DNA of 64,000 nt from Ashinkailepas kermadecensis (GCA_034440615.1 JAOTOM010004685.1:1-64000), one strand, 5' to 3'; counted from the first letter of the stretch, positions 24,326 to 36,950 are shown. The notes: generated from the letters alone by a model not told the origin. Numbers and translations: made by a program.

Positions 24326-25088
24326 GACTGGAGGAATGAGAATTGTCAAAGTTCCGAGCATGGTCATGACCGTCACTAATGTCCCGCAATGTAGGCCGTG
24401 CAGCAATAACTGGAATATTATCCAGGCCTTGTTCTGGAACGAAAGCACTTCACTGGAGCTACGCTATCTAAATGCCCACATTCCTTATAATTCCGCCAAC
24501 TTTTGCGTGGATAATTCACATTTGGAATGCAGTTGTAGTCCATTATGTCTGGATACACCGTAGCACTCCACATAGGAATGAATCTGAAAACACGACCTTG
24601 CATTTAATTCCGCAACACAACTTCACTGTTTGCCACCTATTATACATCATTATTACAGGTGGCAGAACATCTGAAATTAACGAGGCACAACGCAGTCTTT
24701 GCAGTCGCCCCTAAACCCCAATAACAAACCAACGCAATTTTTGCGTCTGTTTAGTGAAGGCAATTGGGTGAACGTTATGTTCCCGGATTTACAGGCTATC
24801 GGGGCAAGGTGTCCCCACCCCCTCGTTCCGCCACCTGTGGTATCATATCAAACTCAATATGTGTATCATGAATCATGAAGGATGAATCATGACTAAAATA
24901 TGACGCAACAGCCGTAACATGAAGCATTGCTTTGGGCCCCCAATTGGAAGGTGGCACATCAAATTGGGTAACCCAGAGTGCACGGCTGAAGTTCGGCACC
25001 GCCCAGCACAGATACGGCACGCCCGCCAGCGGCATGCAGAACGGTCACCGCCTACAGCCAACACCGAGTAGGCACCACCTGACCCTGA
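24326..25088. other. AT-rich stretch, no feature seen
   Basis: No gene, RNA or transposon recognised. GAATCATGAAGGATGAATCATGA near 24868 is a small direct repeat. Confidence 0.35.
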
Positions 25089-25455
25089 CACGGCAGCACG
25101 CCCGGTGGGCCCGACCCATCTGATCCTGACACGGCAGCACGCCCGGTGGGCCCGACCCATCTGACCCTGACACGGCAGCACGCTCGGTGGGCCCGACCCA
25201 TCTGACCCTGACACGGCAGCACGCCCGGTGGGCCCGACCCATCTGACCCTGACACGGCAGCACGCCCGGTGGGCCCGACCCATCTGACCCTGACACGGCA
25301 GCACGCCCGGTGGGCCCGACCCATCTGACCCTGACACGGCAGCACGCCCGGTGGGCCCGACCCACCTGACCCTGACACGGCAGCCCGCCCGGTGGGCCCG
25401 ACCCATCTGACCCTGACACGGCAGCACGCTCGGTGGGCCCGGCCCAACTGACCCT
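25089..25455. repeat. 41-bp minisatellite, about 9 copies
   Basis: The unit contains ACACGGCAGCACGCCCGGTG followed by GGCCCGACCCATCTGACCCTG, with very high identity. It differs only at CATCTGAT/CATCTGAC/CACCTGAC and ACGCCC/ACGCTC. The high identity suggests recent amplification. Confidence 0.97.
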
Positions 25456-25639
25456 GACTCTCGACGCGACCTCACCGGGCGGCGTCCCACCGGCGGCGAG
25501 ACTGCAGGGGCCGGCCGTGTCGGCGACCTGAGGCGGTGCCGTGAGGCCGCACCGGCTCATTCGCCCAGCCGCCGGTCGCCAGTCGACTGCTGGGCGCCGC
25601 GGGCGGCGACACTGCCCAGTCCGTCCGCGACCGGTCGGC

Positions 25640-26030
25640 GCGTGAGCTCGGTGGCGCGGTGGGCTCGGCGCGGTGGGCTCGGCGCGTGAGCTCGGTGGCG
25701 CGGCTCGGCGCGGTAGGCTCGGCGCGGTGGGCTCGGCGCAGTGGGCTCGGCGCGGTGGGCTCGGCGCGTGAGCTCGGTGGCACGGCTCGGCGCGGTGGGC
25801 TCGGCGCGGTGGGCTCGGCGCGGTGGGCTCGGCACGGTGGGCTCGGCACGGTGGGCTCGGCGCGGTGGGCTCGGCGCGGTGGGTTCGGCGCAGTGAGCTC
25901 GGCGCGGTGGGCTCGGCGCGTGAGCTCGGTGGCGCGGTGGTCTCGGCGCGGTGGGCTCGGCGCGGTGGGTTCGGCGCAGTGAGCTCGGCGCGGTGGGCTC
26001 GGCGCAGTGGGCTCGGCGCCGTGGGCGGCC
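25640..26030. repeat. 14-bp minisatellite (CTCGGCGCGGTGGG)
   Basis: The unit TCGGCGCGGTGGGC repeats exactly every 14 bp in the best part (25800-25870). Interspersed copies read TCGGCGCGTGAGC or GTGGCGCG. The higher-order pattern suggests duplication of blocks of 5-8 units. It gives long Arg/Ala-rich open frames on both strands that I reject as genes. Confidence 0.95.
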
Positions 26031-27470
26031 GCGGCACGCACGAGCTGATGGGGCGGTACCGGATCCGCTGCCGGATCGGGTGGCGTCATGCGGCCGGGCG
26101 CCGGCCGGTTTAAATGGCCGCGCAGCTGTTGGCCGGCCGGCGGAAGCAGTGAACGGCGGCTGGCCGGCGCCGGTTTACGAGGTGGGTCCCGTGCGGCGCG
26201 GCATCCGGCGGCGCAGCTGCGGCATTTTTGTGGCGACGTTCGCGTCGCCGGCCGCCGCTCGTCCGACATTTTCGGCCGAGCGGAGCGCCGAGCTGGTGCG
26301 CGGAGCCCTGTCTTCTCCGAGCCTGCTGGCCGTCGTGTCCGGCGCGGCGGTCGTGCCTCCCGCTCTCCGGCGGCGGGCAGCCTGTCGAGGCGTCGCCGCC
26401 AGAGCCGGCGGTGCCTGCCGAAGCCGGATGTTGTTTTTGTCGCGGGTCGCTCGACTTGCGTTCACTTCGCAGCGTTTCACGCCGATAAAAACGCGCCGAC
26501 GCGGGGAACGTGCGCCGGCACACTGGCCGAGGTTTCGTGACGTCAGACGAAGGCGCTGCGGGCGCAGCCCCAGCTACGGTGACTGGATCTCCGTGCAGCC
26601 GGGGTGGATGGGCTTTTCCGCACCCAGGTGGGTGGTGTCTCCCAGATCTGGGCCGCGGGTGGCCGTCTTCGAAGACCCACTCGGGGAAGTCGGAGATCTC
26701 CCAGGACTGGACGTGTCCCAGTGTCCCAGGCCAGGACGGCCGGCGCCACCAAGGCCCAGCGGGAGGGGGCGACCAAGATCTCCCACACCCACCCGAGGGC
26801 GGCCGGGGTCTCCCAGGCAAGGCTGTGCGGCGGCACTGGCCTTCAGCGCAGTCGTGAACGCCGCATTAGGCGCCCTGTGCGCTGCATTGCGTCCCCGCTG
26901 AGCCGGCAAAGCGGCCGGGCTGCACGGCGCGCCTTTTTTCAGCGGCCGGCGCGCCGATGGCCGGCAGCCGGGTTCGACACGGGAGCGGCCGGCGCCCGGC
27001 CGACGGAAACGCCAAGCGGCACGCCCCGGTGGCTTCGCTTCCTGCGCACACGCACCGTCGACTCTTAGCCGGGCGGCGGCGGCTGACGAGCGTCACACGC
27101 CGGCCGATCAGGCGACAGCCGCTGCAGCCGCGCCGTCGCTGAGGGCGCTGCAGAGGTGCTCGCGCCGCCGGCACCGACGGCCGCGCACGGCGCCAAACGG
27201 TGGGAACGGAATGCCGCCGACCTGCAGCGGCGGCTGGCCGACAGCCAAGCCGCCGTCGCCGGCGCCGCTGACATAGCTGAGCCGGGCGGGCGGCTGTCGG
27301 CCGGCCGGGGCGGCGAGCACGGCCGCCGGAGAGCCGCCGCCGCCGCCGCCGCTGTGGGGACACTCGGCCGCTGACGACCGACACGCCGGAATGTCTGACG
27401 ACGTGCCGCCGTGCGGGCTCCACCCGGCGGAGAAAGGGCACCGCGCTCGCCATCGTTGGAGAGAAACCGC
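26031..27470. other. very GC-rich stretch, no gene supported
   Basis: Open frames of 100-300 codons exist on both strands because stop codons are rare at this GC content. None shows a recognisable domain or convincing splice borders. CTCCCA(G/A)-containing short repeats occur at about 26635-26815. Confidence 0.35.
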
Positions 27471-27748
27471 CAGCTGATGGGCGGCGGCAGGCGGTGCCAG
27501 CTGATGGGCAGCGGCAGGCGGTGCCAGCTGATGGGCAGCGGCAGGCGGTGCCAGCTGATGGGCAGCGGCAGGCGGTGCCAGCTGATGGGCAGCGGCAGGC
27601 GGTGCCAGCTGATGGGCAGCGGCAGGCGGTGCCAGCTAATGGGCAGCGGCAGGCGGTGCCAGCTGATGGGCAGCGGCAGGCGGTGCCTGGCGCGGTCCGT
27701 CACGGATGGGCAGCGGCAGGCGGTGCCTGGCGCGGTCCGTCACGGATG
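27471..27748. repeat. 27-bp minisatellite, about 8 copies plus a 38-bp variant twice
   Basis: The unit CAGCTGATGGGCAGCGGCAG+GCGGTGC is nearly perfect. The array ends in two copies of a variant in which CAGCTGATGG is replaced by CTGGCGCGGTCCGTCACGGAT. Confidence 0.95.
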
Positions 27749-27950
27749 ACGGATTGTCGGGTGTCGTAGGCTGTCACAGGTGATAATCCGGCACCGATGA
27801 CAGAATGTCACAGGGAGCAGTCCGGCACAGGCGACACGGTCTGTCACCGGCGAAGTGGCCTGCCAAAGGTGTCACAGTCTGTCACAGGTGTCGATCTGTC
27901 AGAAGTGACAGTCTGTCACACGCGACACAGTCTGTCACACCCTGATCCCC
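27749..27950. repeat. degenerate CTGTCACAGG short repeat
   Basis: Variants of (A/G)(T/C)CTGTCAC(A/C)(G/C)G(T/C)G recur at irregular 10-25 bp spacing. It may be a decayed continuation of the GTCCGTCACGGAT-bearing units to its left. Confidence 0.7.
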
Positions 27951-30900
27951 ACTCACCAGTCCGTGACGTCGCGCACCGCCGCCCGCTGTCACGTGCTGAG
28001 CGGAGAACGAAGTGACCTGTCCCCTGGAGGGCGGCCCGTCGCCCGGTATCCCGTCGGAATGCGGCATCATTATCGCAAATAGCCACATTCCTGTCTGGAG
28101 GAGGCACTCGAGGGAGGCTGGCCCCACAATGGCGCGGAGGGTGGATGAGAGGATGGTATCTGTCAGGCCTCCGTTCGGCCGGCGCCCACAATTGGTCGCG
28201 GTCGGCCGGCCCCAGCAGCCGATTGGCATCAGTTGCGGGATTATTTCCTGGCGGTGATGCGGCGAGAGGTCGGCTCCGGCTGCCGGCGCCAATCGCCAAT
28301 CACGCAAATGCTGATGACCGCTCGTTGCTGTGACCGCTGATGACCGCTCGTTGCTGTGCGCGCGGCAACCGCGCTAAACGCCGGCTGGCTTCCGGCATCA
28401 GACGTCAATTTTCTGCAGCGGAGATTTGAGTGGCTCACAGAAACTACTCCGAAGAGCTTTGGAGAGCCGGCCGCCAGCCACCACATGGAGGTCACCAGCA
28501 TTAGTGACGGTGTGCTGCTAATTTACAAATTTGACCGTTTCAGTGCTAGTGGAGTTCAGCGTATTACCGACCGAACATTGGGGTTCTACGGGCGGCAGAC
28601 TATTGTAGTGACAAGTTGTGAGTATGCAATGCACGTTTGAGCATGCAGCTGAAATCTGAAATCGAACGGTAGCCTGATAAACATCTCGGTATGTTGTGGA
28701 AAGCCTGCCCCACAGGGCCTCGCATGGTGTCCGAATGAAACGACTGATGACGTTGGAGCACGGCTATGGAGGAAGTACCTCGTAGTTCATGCATTACTGT
28801 GATGGTATCTCTCGGACAGCTGAGCTGCTATGATCAGTTTGATCGGTCAGTTTGATTTATGAGACATCGGGACTGCATGTAGCGTTTGGATCGCTGCAGC
28901 ATTTCCGTATTTCGCCTCGGTGGCTGTCGGCACGCATCCAACGTCGGCGCCGACGAGCGACGAACCGAGCGCTACGGTGGCACGTCGAACGGCGCCGGCG
29001 GCGACGCAGAGCGACCACTGGACGCTCTCACGGAACCATTTGGAGGCACGCCGGCGGCGGCAGCGGCGCGGCGGCCGCCGCCGAATCCGAGCGCCGCTTT
29101 CGGCCGACCGGCGCGGCAGCGGCGGCGGCGGCCGAGGCCGAGGCTCGCGCGGAATGCGGTGTCCCGCGGCGGCCCCGCCGATGGCTCACACTCGCGCCTC
29201 TGACGTCAGCCAAGATGGATGTGCGGCCCGCTTATCGGCTGGTATCGCCGCTGCGTGAGCCTTTCAGCTGTCGGTTCGACGAGGAGACGGTCGGCGCGGC
29301 CACCGAGCGCGACAGTTGGCCCGCCGCTCCGTCTGACAGCTCTGTCAGGCCCGGAGACGTCATCCGTCTGTCAGGCCCGGAGCTGTCATCCGTCTGTAGA
29401 GAGTCAGCGGGCGGAGCAGGAAGAAAAGATGCTCCTGGAGTCCTTAGCGACGGTCCCCTGCCCGGGGCAAGCTGAGCCACCTCCTGTATGCGTATGCGAA
29501 GTTCCACAGGCAGCCGTTCCGTGTGCATGACGGCGAACAAGCCGTTCGTGTAGCACACGGTCCGTGTGCTATAAGCGTTCATGCTTGCCGTGTCTTGGGC
29601 ACCGAGCTTCGAACAGTCTCGTCGGGTTTGCCGCTGCCTGTGGCTTTGCGCCGAGTGAGCGGCTTGTCCGAGTTGTGTGGCGGTGGCACTGCTCACAGGA
29701 TGTTACCGGCCGAGGTCGGCGACATCCGGTGAACTGAGCCGACGCGCGCCGCCGACACCGCGAGCGTGCCAGCGCGCGACGGCGGCGCGGCTCAGCCGCC
29801 AGTCGCGTCACGCGTTCGCGCCGACGCGGCGCACCGATTACCATCTGGTGCGTGCCGTCACATTACGGCTGACATTCCTGGCGTTTTGTTCGGCGCGCGC
29901 TCGCCGCACGCTTCCGGGCGCCGTTTGCGAAGCGCGCGCCTGTCGCCGTGCCGCGACGGCGGGTATTTTTGGCGCCAGCTCTGTGTGCTGGGAGATCCGG
30001 ACGCGATAGCCCCGTGTCGGGTGTGCGGGCCGGACTGCCGGTGGCGCGCTATCGGCGCCGCATCTGCCGCGCTCCTCTGCGCCGGAAGTGACGCCCTGAT
30101 GGCGTCGAGCCGGTCCACGATGCACCTCGGGTGCAGGCGGCTTCGTCGCCCGCCAGCGGGGGCCCGCCGGGAGTTGACCGTCGAGTTTCGAAAGGAAATG
30201 TGGTGCTCAAGGGCCACCAGGATGCTGCGTTTGACCCTTCCGGGATTTCGCTACCATTCAGATATCGATGGCGTGAGGACAAAAGCACGTTCTGCGCACA
30301 AAAAGAAGAAAAAGCTTCGTTGCATGTGCTGTGTCGTGTTTGCAATCGCAATCATTCAAGTGCCATTTATATTGTAACGGATTATTGAAATTGACAATTA
30401 AGGCCAAAACTTTATCGTGACTGGAAAGACACCATGCATTTATTTTTAGGAGAAACCTTGACAGCTGGGCGTGCCAACATGACGTTGAGAGGCACTGAGC
30501 CATGAAGGGTGTGAAAATTGGTAATGACACCCGCTTAGCATGCACTCCATCCTCGACACTTTTCACGAGCTATGGATAGTGTGCAGGGTTACCTGAAGCG
30601 TACAAGCTCATTCACAATGTCCACCGCATGCCATATTTACAATTTTCTATGATGTCGAAATGGACGGTTTCTGAGGACGGAAAAAACTGAAAATGTGCCA
30701 TTAAAAATATGCGACTCGGTTGCAATGCAGCTCCACTAAAACGCGACTCTTCCAGAACTCTAACGAAGCAAATCTAAGCATGATTTCGAGGAGCTCGGAA
30801 GTCGAACGCAAATCTGATGTCAAGTCAAGTTAGCTAGGACCTGCTAAGCTCTTTGGCATTGCGAACGCGGCAGCTGGAGGCGACTAGGATGGTCAACAAT

Positions 30901-33390
30901 CCTTTGCATGTAGGTGCCGCATTCTTCCTTTCCTCCGATGCAAATAAACATCAGAGACTCCGGCCCGAACCAGAAACGTCGCTCGATTTCAGACGGTGCG
31001 CTCAGACACCGGCTGAAGCAACTGTTTCCTCATCCTGTTCACCCGACGACTGTTTCCTCATCGCTTCTGAAAGTGCTCACGACGTCGGCCACAATTCACA
31101 TTTCATCTGGTGCGATGCCAACGCAAAGAAAGCTCGGCTCGGCGCGGTGAAAGTGACGCGCGCTCGCGCGCGTGATGGAGAGTTCTCGTCGGTGTTGCCT
31201 GGCGCAGCCAGCCGTCGAGATCTGCACCTGCTGTCGGCGGCGTAGCGGACGGCCCGGGGGCACCACGCTCAACTCGCCAGTATATCGCGCGCCCGGCCGA
31301 GTGTGCATCGCCCGGCCGAGTGTGCATTGCGCTGGTAGTGCTTGCATCGACTGCAGCTGGCGAAAGGCTCGGCCGTGCCGAGCGTGCGCAGGGTATCCAG
31401 CATCACCCGCAGCTCACCCCCAGTTTGTGTCGGTCGGTGTTCCGCCGCAGGCGTGCTCCCGTCGAGCTTCAACCACGACTGTGCAGTTCATCAGCCGGAC
31501 GAACAGCGATCCTCCGGTGCGGCCGTGCGCTCTGCCGCCCCGAGGCCGGCAGCTGTGTTTGAACAGTCGCGGCGTGGCCCGCGGACACCCGCCCGGTGCC
31601 GGTGCCGGCATAGTTGTGGGATGACGCATGGCCGCGCCAGTTGGCGGCTCCCACCGTGGGCGGTGACCCCGCGCCGGCCGAGCTCGCCGCGGCGCTAATC
31701 ACCGCGCGGTGCGCTCATTACATGGAGAGTTGACGCGGTCGGCGTTGCCATTTCCGGCTGACCTCCGACCGGCGCCTGCATGGCGCCGTCTCCGTCGCCA
31801 CCGGCAGGTCTCCGCTACCACTGGCAGGTCTACACCATCGGTCTCCGCCACGCAGTGGTGGAGTGGTGGTGGTGGTGGTGGTAGTGGTGGTGGATTGGTC
31901 CGTCTCCACCGCCACCATCACCAGCAGCCCGTCTCGGCCATCACCGGCAGGTCTCCACCATCATTGGACCGCCTCCGCCACCATCGTCGTCTCTGGGCCA
32001 GTTGGTGATTGCGTATAGGCGCTCGCATGAGCTGAACCGCACTCGTATCGTACCAGAGTCCCGCCCGAGCCGGTCCGGGTCCCGCCCGAGCCGGTCCGAG
32101 TTGCGCCCTTGATCCCGCCGGACGTCGCGCTCACAATGCTCACTGCCGGGTGCCGACGCCGTCCGGTCGTTATACACGAATCAGCTGTCACTGGCCACCG
32201 GTTCGGTCCGAGCCGCGCGACGGATGGGCTCCGGCCGTGACGGCGGCGGCCGTTTCCCCACGGCGGCCGCTGTCAGAGCCCGCTCTGTCGACTACTCGTT
32301 ATTCGCCGCGCGGCCTTTCGTCCGAGTCGCAGTCCGTCCGGGCGAGCTCACCACTTTCGAGTTACGTCACCGCCGTTGTGTTGCTCGTTGTCCGCCTGAA
32401 TAGCCGGCCGGACCGGCCGGTGTCGTCATAGCCGGTGCGGGGGCTGCGGCTGGAATCTTCTGATAGGCGATGTCTGGAATTTGGTGTATGTTATCGAGTG
32501 CACTGAGGAGCTTGATGACCTTGGTAGGATTATCGCTCCGCCTGGTATGAAACACCGATGTGGTCGACGTGTCTAGTTCCTTTGTGGCAAAATAGTAGCG
32601 GCACCAAATAAGTGGCAACGGAAGTCCGATTTATGTTCGATTTCTCTCGGCACGCCTGGTGATTTTTGCACAATGAGCACAAGTTGACAGCGATCGCTCT
32701 ACCTGCAGGCAAAATTCACGGTAGTGTGCAAATTTTCGGTATCGTTCGGATATCCATAAGCTACCAGAAACTTGGAATGCCTCCGACCATTCCAGTCATT
32801 CCCTCACCCCCGACAGGCTACGATCTACTGTGAGCGACACAATAGCGACCCACGGACTTCTCGCGAACACCGATCGACCGCCCGCGACTGCTCCGAACGT
32901 TTTAGCTGTTTCCCGGTTGCTCCTCGTTAGTTCCCATCCTCCAGTGTGATGAGTTCCCATCCTACAGTGTACACAACGTTCCAGCGTGGCGTTCCCATCC
33001 TCCAATTTGTACAGCGTTGCGGCCGCCAGAGATTCCGCCGGGTGCAAATCAGTGGGTCGTCTGGCTGGAATGCGCGCTTCGCACCTGTTATTTCGGCGCC
33101 GGCGCCTCGCCATCCACCGACAATGGCCTGGCGTGCTCACACACATGTCGTCCGCGCCAAACCCTGGCAAACGACTACCCACAGCCCACTCTTCACTGCC
33201 GGCTGAAGAGCCCGGCAGGAATGTTAACATGCACCATCTGGTGCAGCTGGCAATCACACACCGGGCATGGCGCTCATCGCAATGGTGGCACGGTGTTCGC
33301 CGCTCCGAAGCGCCCACGAAGCGCCCGCGAAGCGCCCACGACTGTAATGCGCACCATGTAGAGCATCGCAGAAACACGAGCAGGTGCGCA
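27951..33390. other. no gene supported; GC-rich and AT-rich blocks
   Basis: No conserved exon recognised. Small repeats are CCGCTGATGACCGCTCGTTG (twice, about 28310-28355), GCCCGGCCGAGTGTGCAT (twice, about 31290-31330) and a (GGT)n/CACC-rich stretch at about 31855-31990 with CGGCAGGTCTCC copies. 30.3-30.9 kb and 32.4-32.8 kb are AT-rich. If the exon at 14348 and the SH2D5-like exons belonged to one gene, this would be intron. Confidence 0.35.
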
Positions 33391-34380
33391 GTGTGGGTGC
33401 TGGACGGTGGCGGTAGACTGGCGGAGGGTGGCGGCGGGTACACCCTCACGCCACCGTGCCACCCTGCCATCTGGCCGCCAGTGTGACCTGGCCTCAGGGG
33501 TCCGTCTGTGGCGACGCTCGGCAGTGTGGGTGCTGGACGGTGGCGGTAGACTGGCGGAGGGTGGCGGCGGGTACACCCTCACGCCACCGTGCCACCCTGT
33601 CCACCTGGCCGCCAGTGTGACCTGGCCTCAGAGGTCCGTCTGTGGCGACGCTCGGCAGTGTGGGTGCTGGACGGTGGCGGTAGACTGGCGGAGGGTGGCG
33701 GCGGGTACACCCTCACGCCACCGTGCCACCCTGTCCACCTGGCCGCCAGTGTGACCTGGCCTCAGGGGTCCGTCTGTGGCGACGCTCGGCAGTGTGGGTG
33801 CTGGACGGTGGCGGTAGACTGGCGGAGGGTGGCGGCGGGTACACCCTCACGCCACCGTGCCCCGGGGTACACCCTCACGCCACCGTGCCACCCTGTCCAC
33901 CTGGCCGCCAGTGTGACCTGGCCTCAGAGCTGGGGGGGGGGGGTCCGTCTGTGGCGACGCTCGGCAGTGTGGGTGCTGGACGGTGGCGGTAGACTGGCGG
34001 AGGGTGGCGGTGGGTACACCCTCAGGCCACCGTGCCACCCTGTCCACCTGGCCGCCAGTGTGACCTGGCCTCAGAGGTCCGGCTGTGGCGACGCTCGGCA
34101 GTGTGGGTGCTGGACGGTGGCGGTGGACTGGCGGAGGGTGGCGGCGGGTACACCCTCACGCCACCGTGCCACCCTGTCCACCTGGCCGCCAGTGTGACCT
34201 GGCCTCACAGGTCCGGCTGTGGCGATGCTCGGCAGTGTGGGTGCTGGACGGTGGCGGTGGACTGGCGGAGGAGTGGGCGGACGGTGGCGGTAGACTGCGC
34301 CTCACGCCACCGTGCCACCCTGTCCACCTGGCCGCCAGTGTGACCTGGCCTCACAGGTCCGGCTGTGGCGATGCTCGGCT
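33391..34380. repeat. 134-bp minisatellite, about 7 copies
   Basis: The unit begins GCAGTGTGGGTGCTGGACGG and continues through GGCGGAGGGTGGCGGCGGGT, ACACCCTCACGCCACCGTGC, CACCTGGCCGCCAGTGTGAC and TGTGGCGACGCTCG. Consecutive starts at 33521 and 33655 give the 134-bp period. One copy carries an internal 27-bp duplication at about 33862 and a run of about 12 G at 33931. The last copy is rearranged (GGACGGTGGCGG repeated). The first copy is truncated at its left edge. Confidence 0.97.
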
Positions 34381-34419
34381 GCAGCAGAGGAGTGTTGCGC
34401 CGTGCAGAACGGGGCGCAG

Positions 34420-34515
34420 TCCGGCCAAGGTCACGGGGGCGCGCCGACTTCACGCTCCGCCTGCCGACTTCACGCCCCGCCTGCCGACTTCACGCCTCGC
34501 CTGCCCACTTCCTAC
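34420..34515. repeat. 18-bp repeat with CCGACTTCACGC core, 4 copies
   Basis: GCGCCGACTTCACGCTCCGC is followed by CTGCCGACTTCACGCC(C/T)(C/G)GC copies and a last CTGCCCACTTCC. This small array sits between the 134-bp and 10-bp arrays. Confidence 0.8.
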
Positions 34516-34555
34516 TCCACCCGCATCGCTCGGCTTCAGTCGGCTGCAGCGGCTG

Positions 34556-34990
34556 ACAGACGGACCGTGACGGACCGTGACGGACAGCGACGAACCGTGA
34601 CGGACCGTGACAAACCGTGATGGACAGCGACGGACCGTGACGGACCGTGATGGACCGTGACGGACAGTGACTGATCGTGGTGGACCGTGATGGATCGTGA
34701 TGGACCGTGACGGACCGTGCCGGACCGTGACGGACAGCGATGGACCGTGACGGACCGTGATGGACCGAGACGGGCAGTGCCGGACCGTGACGAATCGTGA
34801 TGGACCGTGACGGATCGTGGTGGACCGTGACGGACCGGGTCGGATCGTGATGGACCGTGACGGAGCGTGATGGATCGTGACTGACCGTGACGGAGCGTGA
34901 TGTACCGGGACGGGCAGTGCCGGACCGTGATGGACGGTGATGGACCGTGACGGATCGTGACGGACCGCAATGGACTGCAACGAACCGTGG
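34556..34990. repeat. 10-bp minisatellite (CGGACCGTGA), over 40 copies
   Basis: CGGACCGTGA alternates with TGGACCGTGA, CGGACAG(C/T)GA, CGGATCGTGA and CGGGCAGTGC variants at a strict 10-bp step. The variants form longer repeated phrases. The opposite strand is open in all frames (Ser-Arg-Ser-(I/V)-T-V-rich), a repeat artefact. Confidence 0.95.
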
Positions 34991-35984
34991 CGATCGCGGC
35001 AATTGACGGTTGTGACAGGGTGTGACGGTTTGGACCAACCGTTGCAGTTGTGACTGATTGTCACAGGTCGTGACGGCTGTGACGGGTGTACCGGCTGTGA
35101 CAGTTGCTACGATTTGATGACCGTGGCGGACGTAAAGGTCGTGGCAGATCTACCGGCTGTGGCTTATGTGACCATCGTGTGTCGTCTTGACCATCGTGAC
35201 GGCTATGGCGCCTTGTGGTCGGCGCCACGTGTGGAACACAAATCGTTCGCGAATCGCTTCCGGCTCTGTTGTCCCGGTGGTCGTCTCCCAGAGCTGGCTG
35301 CGCTGTGTTGTGCCGGCTGAGGATAAATATACCCGCGAAAATTCAAAAATCCCCAAACCGCCAAGTTCGCTACGCCAAGAATAGCAATTTCCACCATTGT
35401 TTGACTGGAACAAGTCCATCAGGGAGGAACACTGAGTTTGTAGCAGATAGAAGCTGTCCAAGGAATCAAAGGAAATTGACTCCTATTCTGTATGCCCCCA
35501 GAATAACCACATCTAAGGTCTTTTAACTATTGAATGCTCTCTCCTGTGCTCCTATCTGTTACTCTGACTCCGTGCCCATGTACTTGGTGCTACCTGTGCT
35601 CCGTGCTACCTGTGCTCCATGCTACCTGTGCTTGATGGTGCTGCAGTCTGCTCCAGTCAAACAATGGCGGACGTTTGGTAGTTCTGGGCGTAGCGAAATT
35701 GGAGGTTTTGGCGGTTTGGAATTCTTCATCGGCATATTTATATTTAGCCTCGGACGTTTTGACGCGGCGCGGCTCTGGAAGCGCGTGGGTGTCCTTCGGG
35801 CCCGCCGAGATTAGCTGCCACTCGAACGGCGCGGCGCACCCAAACGTGGAATGTGGGTAATCGCCGTCAAATTGACAACAACAACGCCCGCGACCGACGT
35901 CCGACGACTGACGACCGACGTCCACTGGGTGCAGCGGCAGCCGTGCGACCGACGTCCATCTGACAGATCATGTGGCAGGTCGGA
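34991..35984. other. no gene supported
   Basis: The left part (34990-35215) is a diffuse GTGAC-rich tail of the 10-bp array. 35.3-35.8 kb is AT-richer. A pair of diverged blocks, about 35260-35400 and 35690-35860, share GGCG(T/C)AGC(G/A)AA, TTGGCGG and AAATATA-like pieces in opposite orientation, perhaps remnants of a mobile element. No protein is readable. Confidence 0.35.
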
Positions 35985-36185
35985 TGTCAGTTCATGTGAC
36001 AGAACGCATGAACGAGCGTGTGACAGATCACATGACGGACCGCATGGCAGGCTATGTGACGGGTTCTATGACGAACCATGCGGCAGATCGTGTGACAGAT
36101 CGCATGACGGATGGTGTGACAGATCGCATGACGGGTGGCGTGACAGATCGCATGCGACGGATCACGCGACAGACGTTGTGACGGT
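35985..36185. repeat. about 20-bp repeat with GTGACAGATCGCATGACGG core
   Basis: About ten imperfect units follow (C/T)(A/G)TG(T/A)GACAGATC(G/A)CATGACGG with changes. The period drifts between 18 and 22 bp. Confidence 0.85.
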
Positions 36186-36239
36186 CCGTAACCGCACCGT
36201 GACGGTCGGCCGCACCTTAGCGAGTGCGGCGCTCCAGAA

Positions 36240-36272
36240 AATGTGTGTGTCTGTGTGTGTGTGTGTGTGCCG
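36240..36272. repeat. (TG)n microsatellite
   Basis: A TG tract with a single TCTG interruption. Confidence 0.9.
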
Positions 36273-36407
36273 CGCCATGTTTGGCGGCGCGCGCGCGTGC
36301 CCGCCGGCGCCGGTGACCCGGTTCCAGCGCGGCCGGGTCGGGCCGGGCCCACGCCGGCCACGAGCGGCCGCCGCAATGGCTGGCCCGGCTCACGCAACGC
36401 GCCGCCG

Positions 36408-36805
36408 TGAGATCTGGAGCACGGCGGCGCGCCGTCCGTCCAGGGCCGCCGGCCTGCCGCCCTGTGGTCCGAGCACGGCGGCGCGCCGTCCGTCCAGGGC
36501 CGCCGGCCTGCCGCCCTGTGGTCCGAGCACGGCGACGCGCCGTCCGTCCAGGGCCGCCGGCCTGCCGCCCTGTGGTCCGAGCACGGCGGCGCGCCGTCCG
36601 TCCAGGGCCGCCGGCCTGCCGCCCTGTGGTCCGAGCACGGCGGCGCGCCGTCCGTCCAGGGCCGCCGGCCTGCCGCCCTGTGGTCCGAGCACGGCGGCGC
36701 GCCGTCCGTCCAGGGCCGCCGGCCTGCCGCCCTGTGGTCCGAGCACGGCGGCGCGCCGTCCGTCCAGGGCCGCCGGCCTGCCGCCCTGTGGTCCGAGCAT
36801 GCACG
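36408..36805. repeat. 54-bp minisatellite, about 7.3 copies, nearly perfect
   Basis: The unit contains GCACGGCGGCGCGCCGTCCG, TCCAGGGCCGCCGGCCTGCC and GCCCTGTGGTCCGA. The only variant I see is GCGACGCG for GCGGCGCG in copy 3. The period is a multiple of three, so every frame on both strands stays open. The near-identity points to very recent amplification. Confidence 0.97.
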
Positions 36806-36879
36806 CGCGCGGCGCGAGATCGCCGCCGGCGCTGACGCGGCCGGCCGACTCGCAGGCGATGACCGCTGTCGTGCCCGCT

Positions 36880-36950
36880 GGTCCGCTCCATCCGCTCGCT
36901 GATCCGCTCCATCCGCTCGCTGACCCGCTCCATCCGCTCGCTGATCCGCC
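36880..36950. repeat. 21-bp repeat with CCGCTCCATCCGCTCGCTGA, 3 copies
   Basis: Three near-perfect tandem copies differ only at GATC/GACC. Confidence 0.9.

Noticed and set aside
25045..26269. Pro/Arg/Ala-rich open frames on the minus strand
   Set aside because: They are the 41-bp and 14-bp arrays plus high GC; no recognisable family.
34450..35064. Ser/Arg/Val-rich open frames on the minus strand
   Set aside because: They are translations of the 10-bp CGGACCGTGA array; all three minus frames are equally open.
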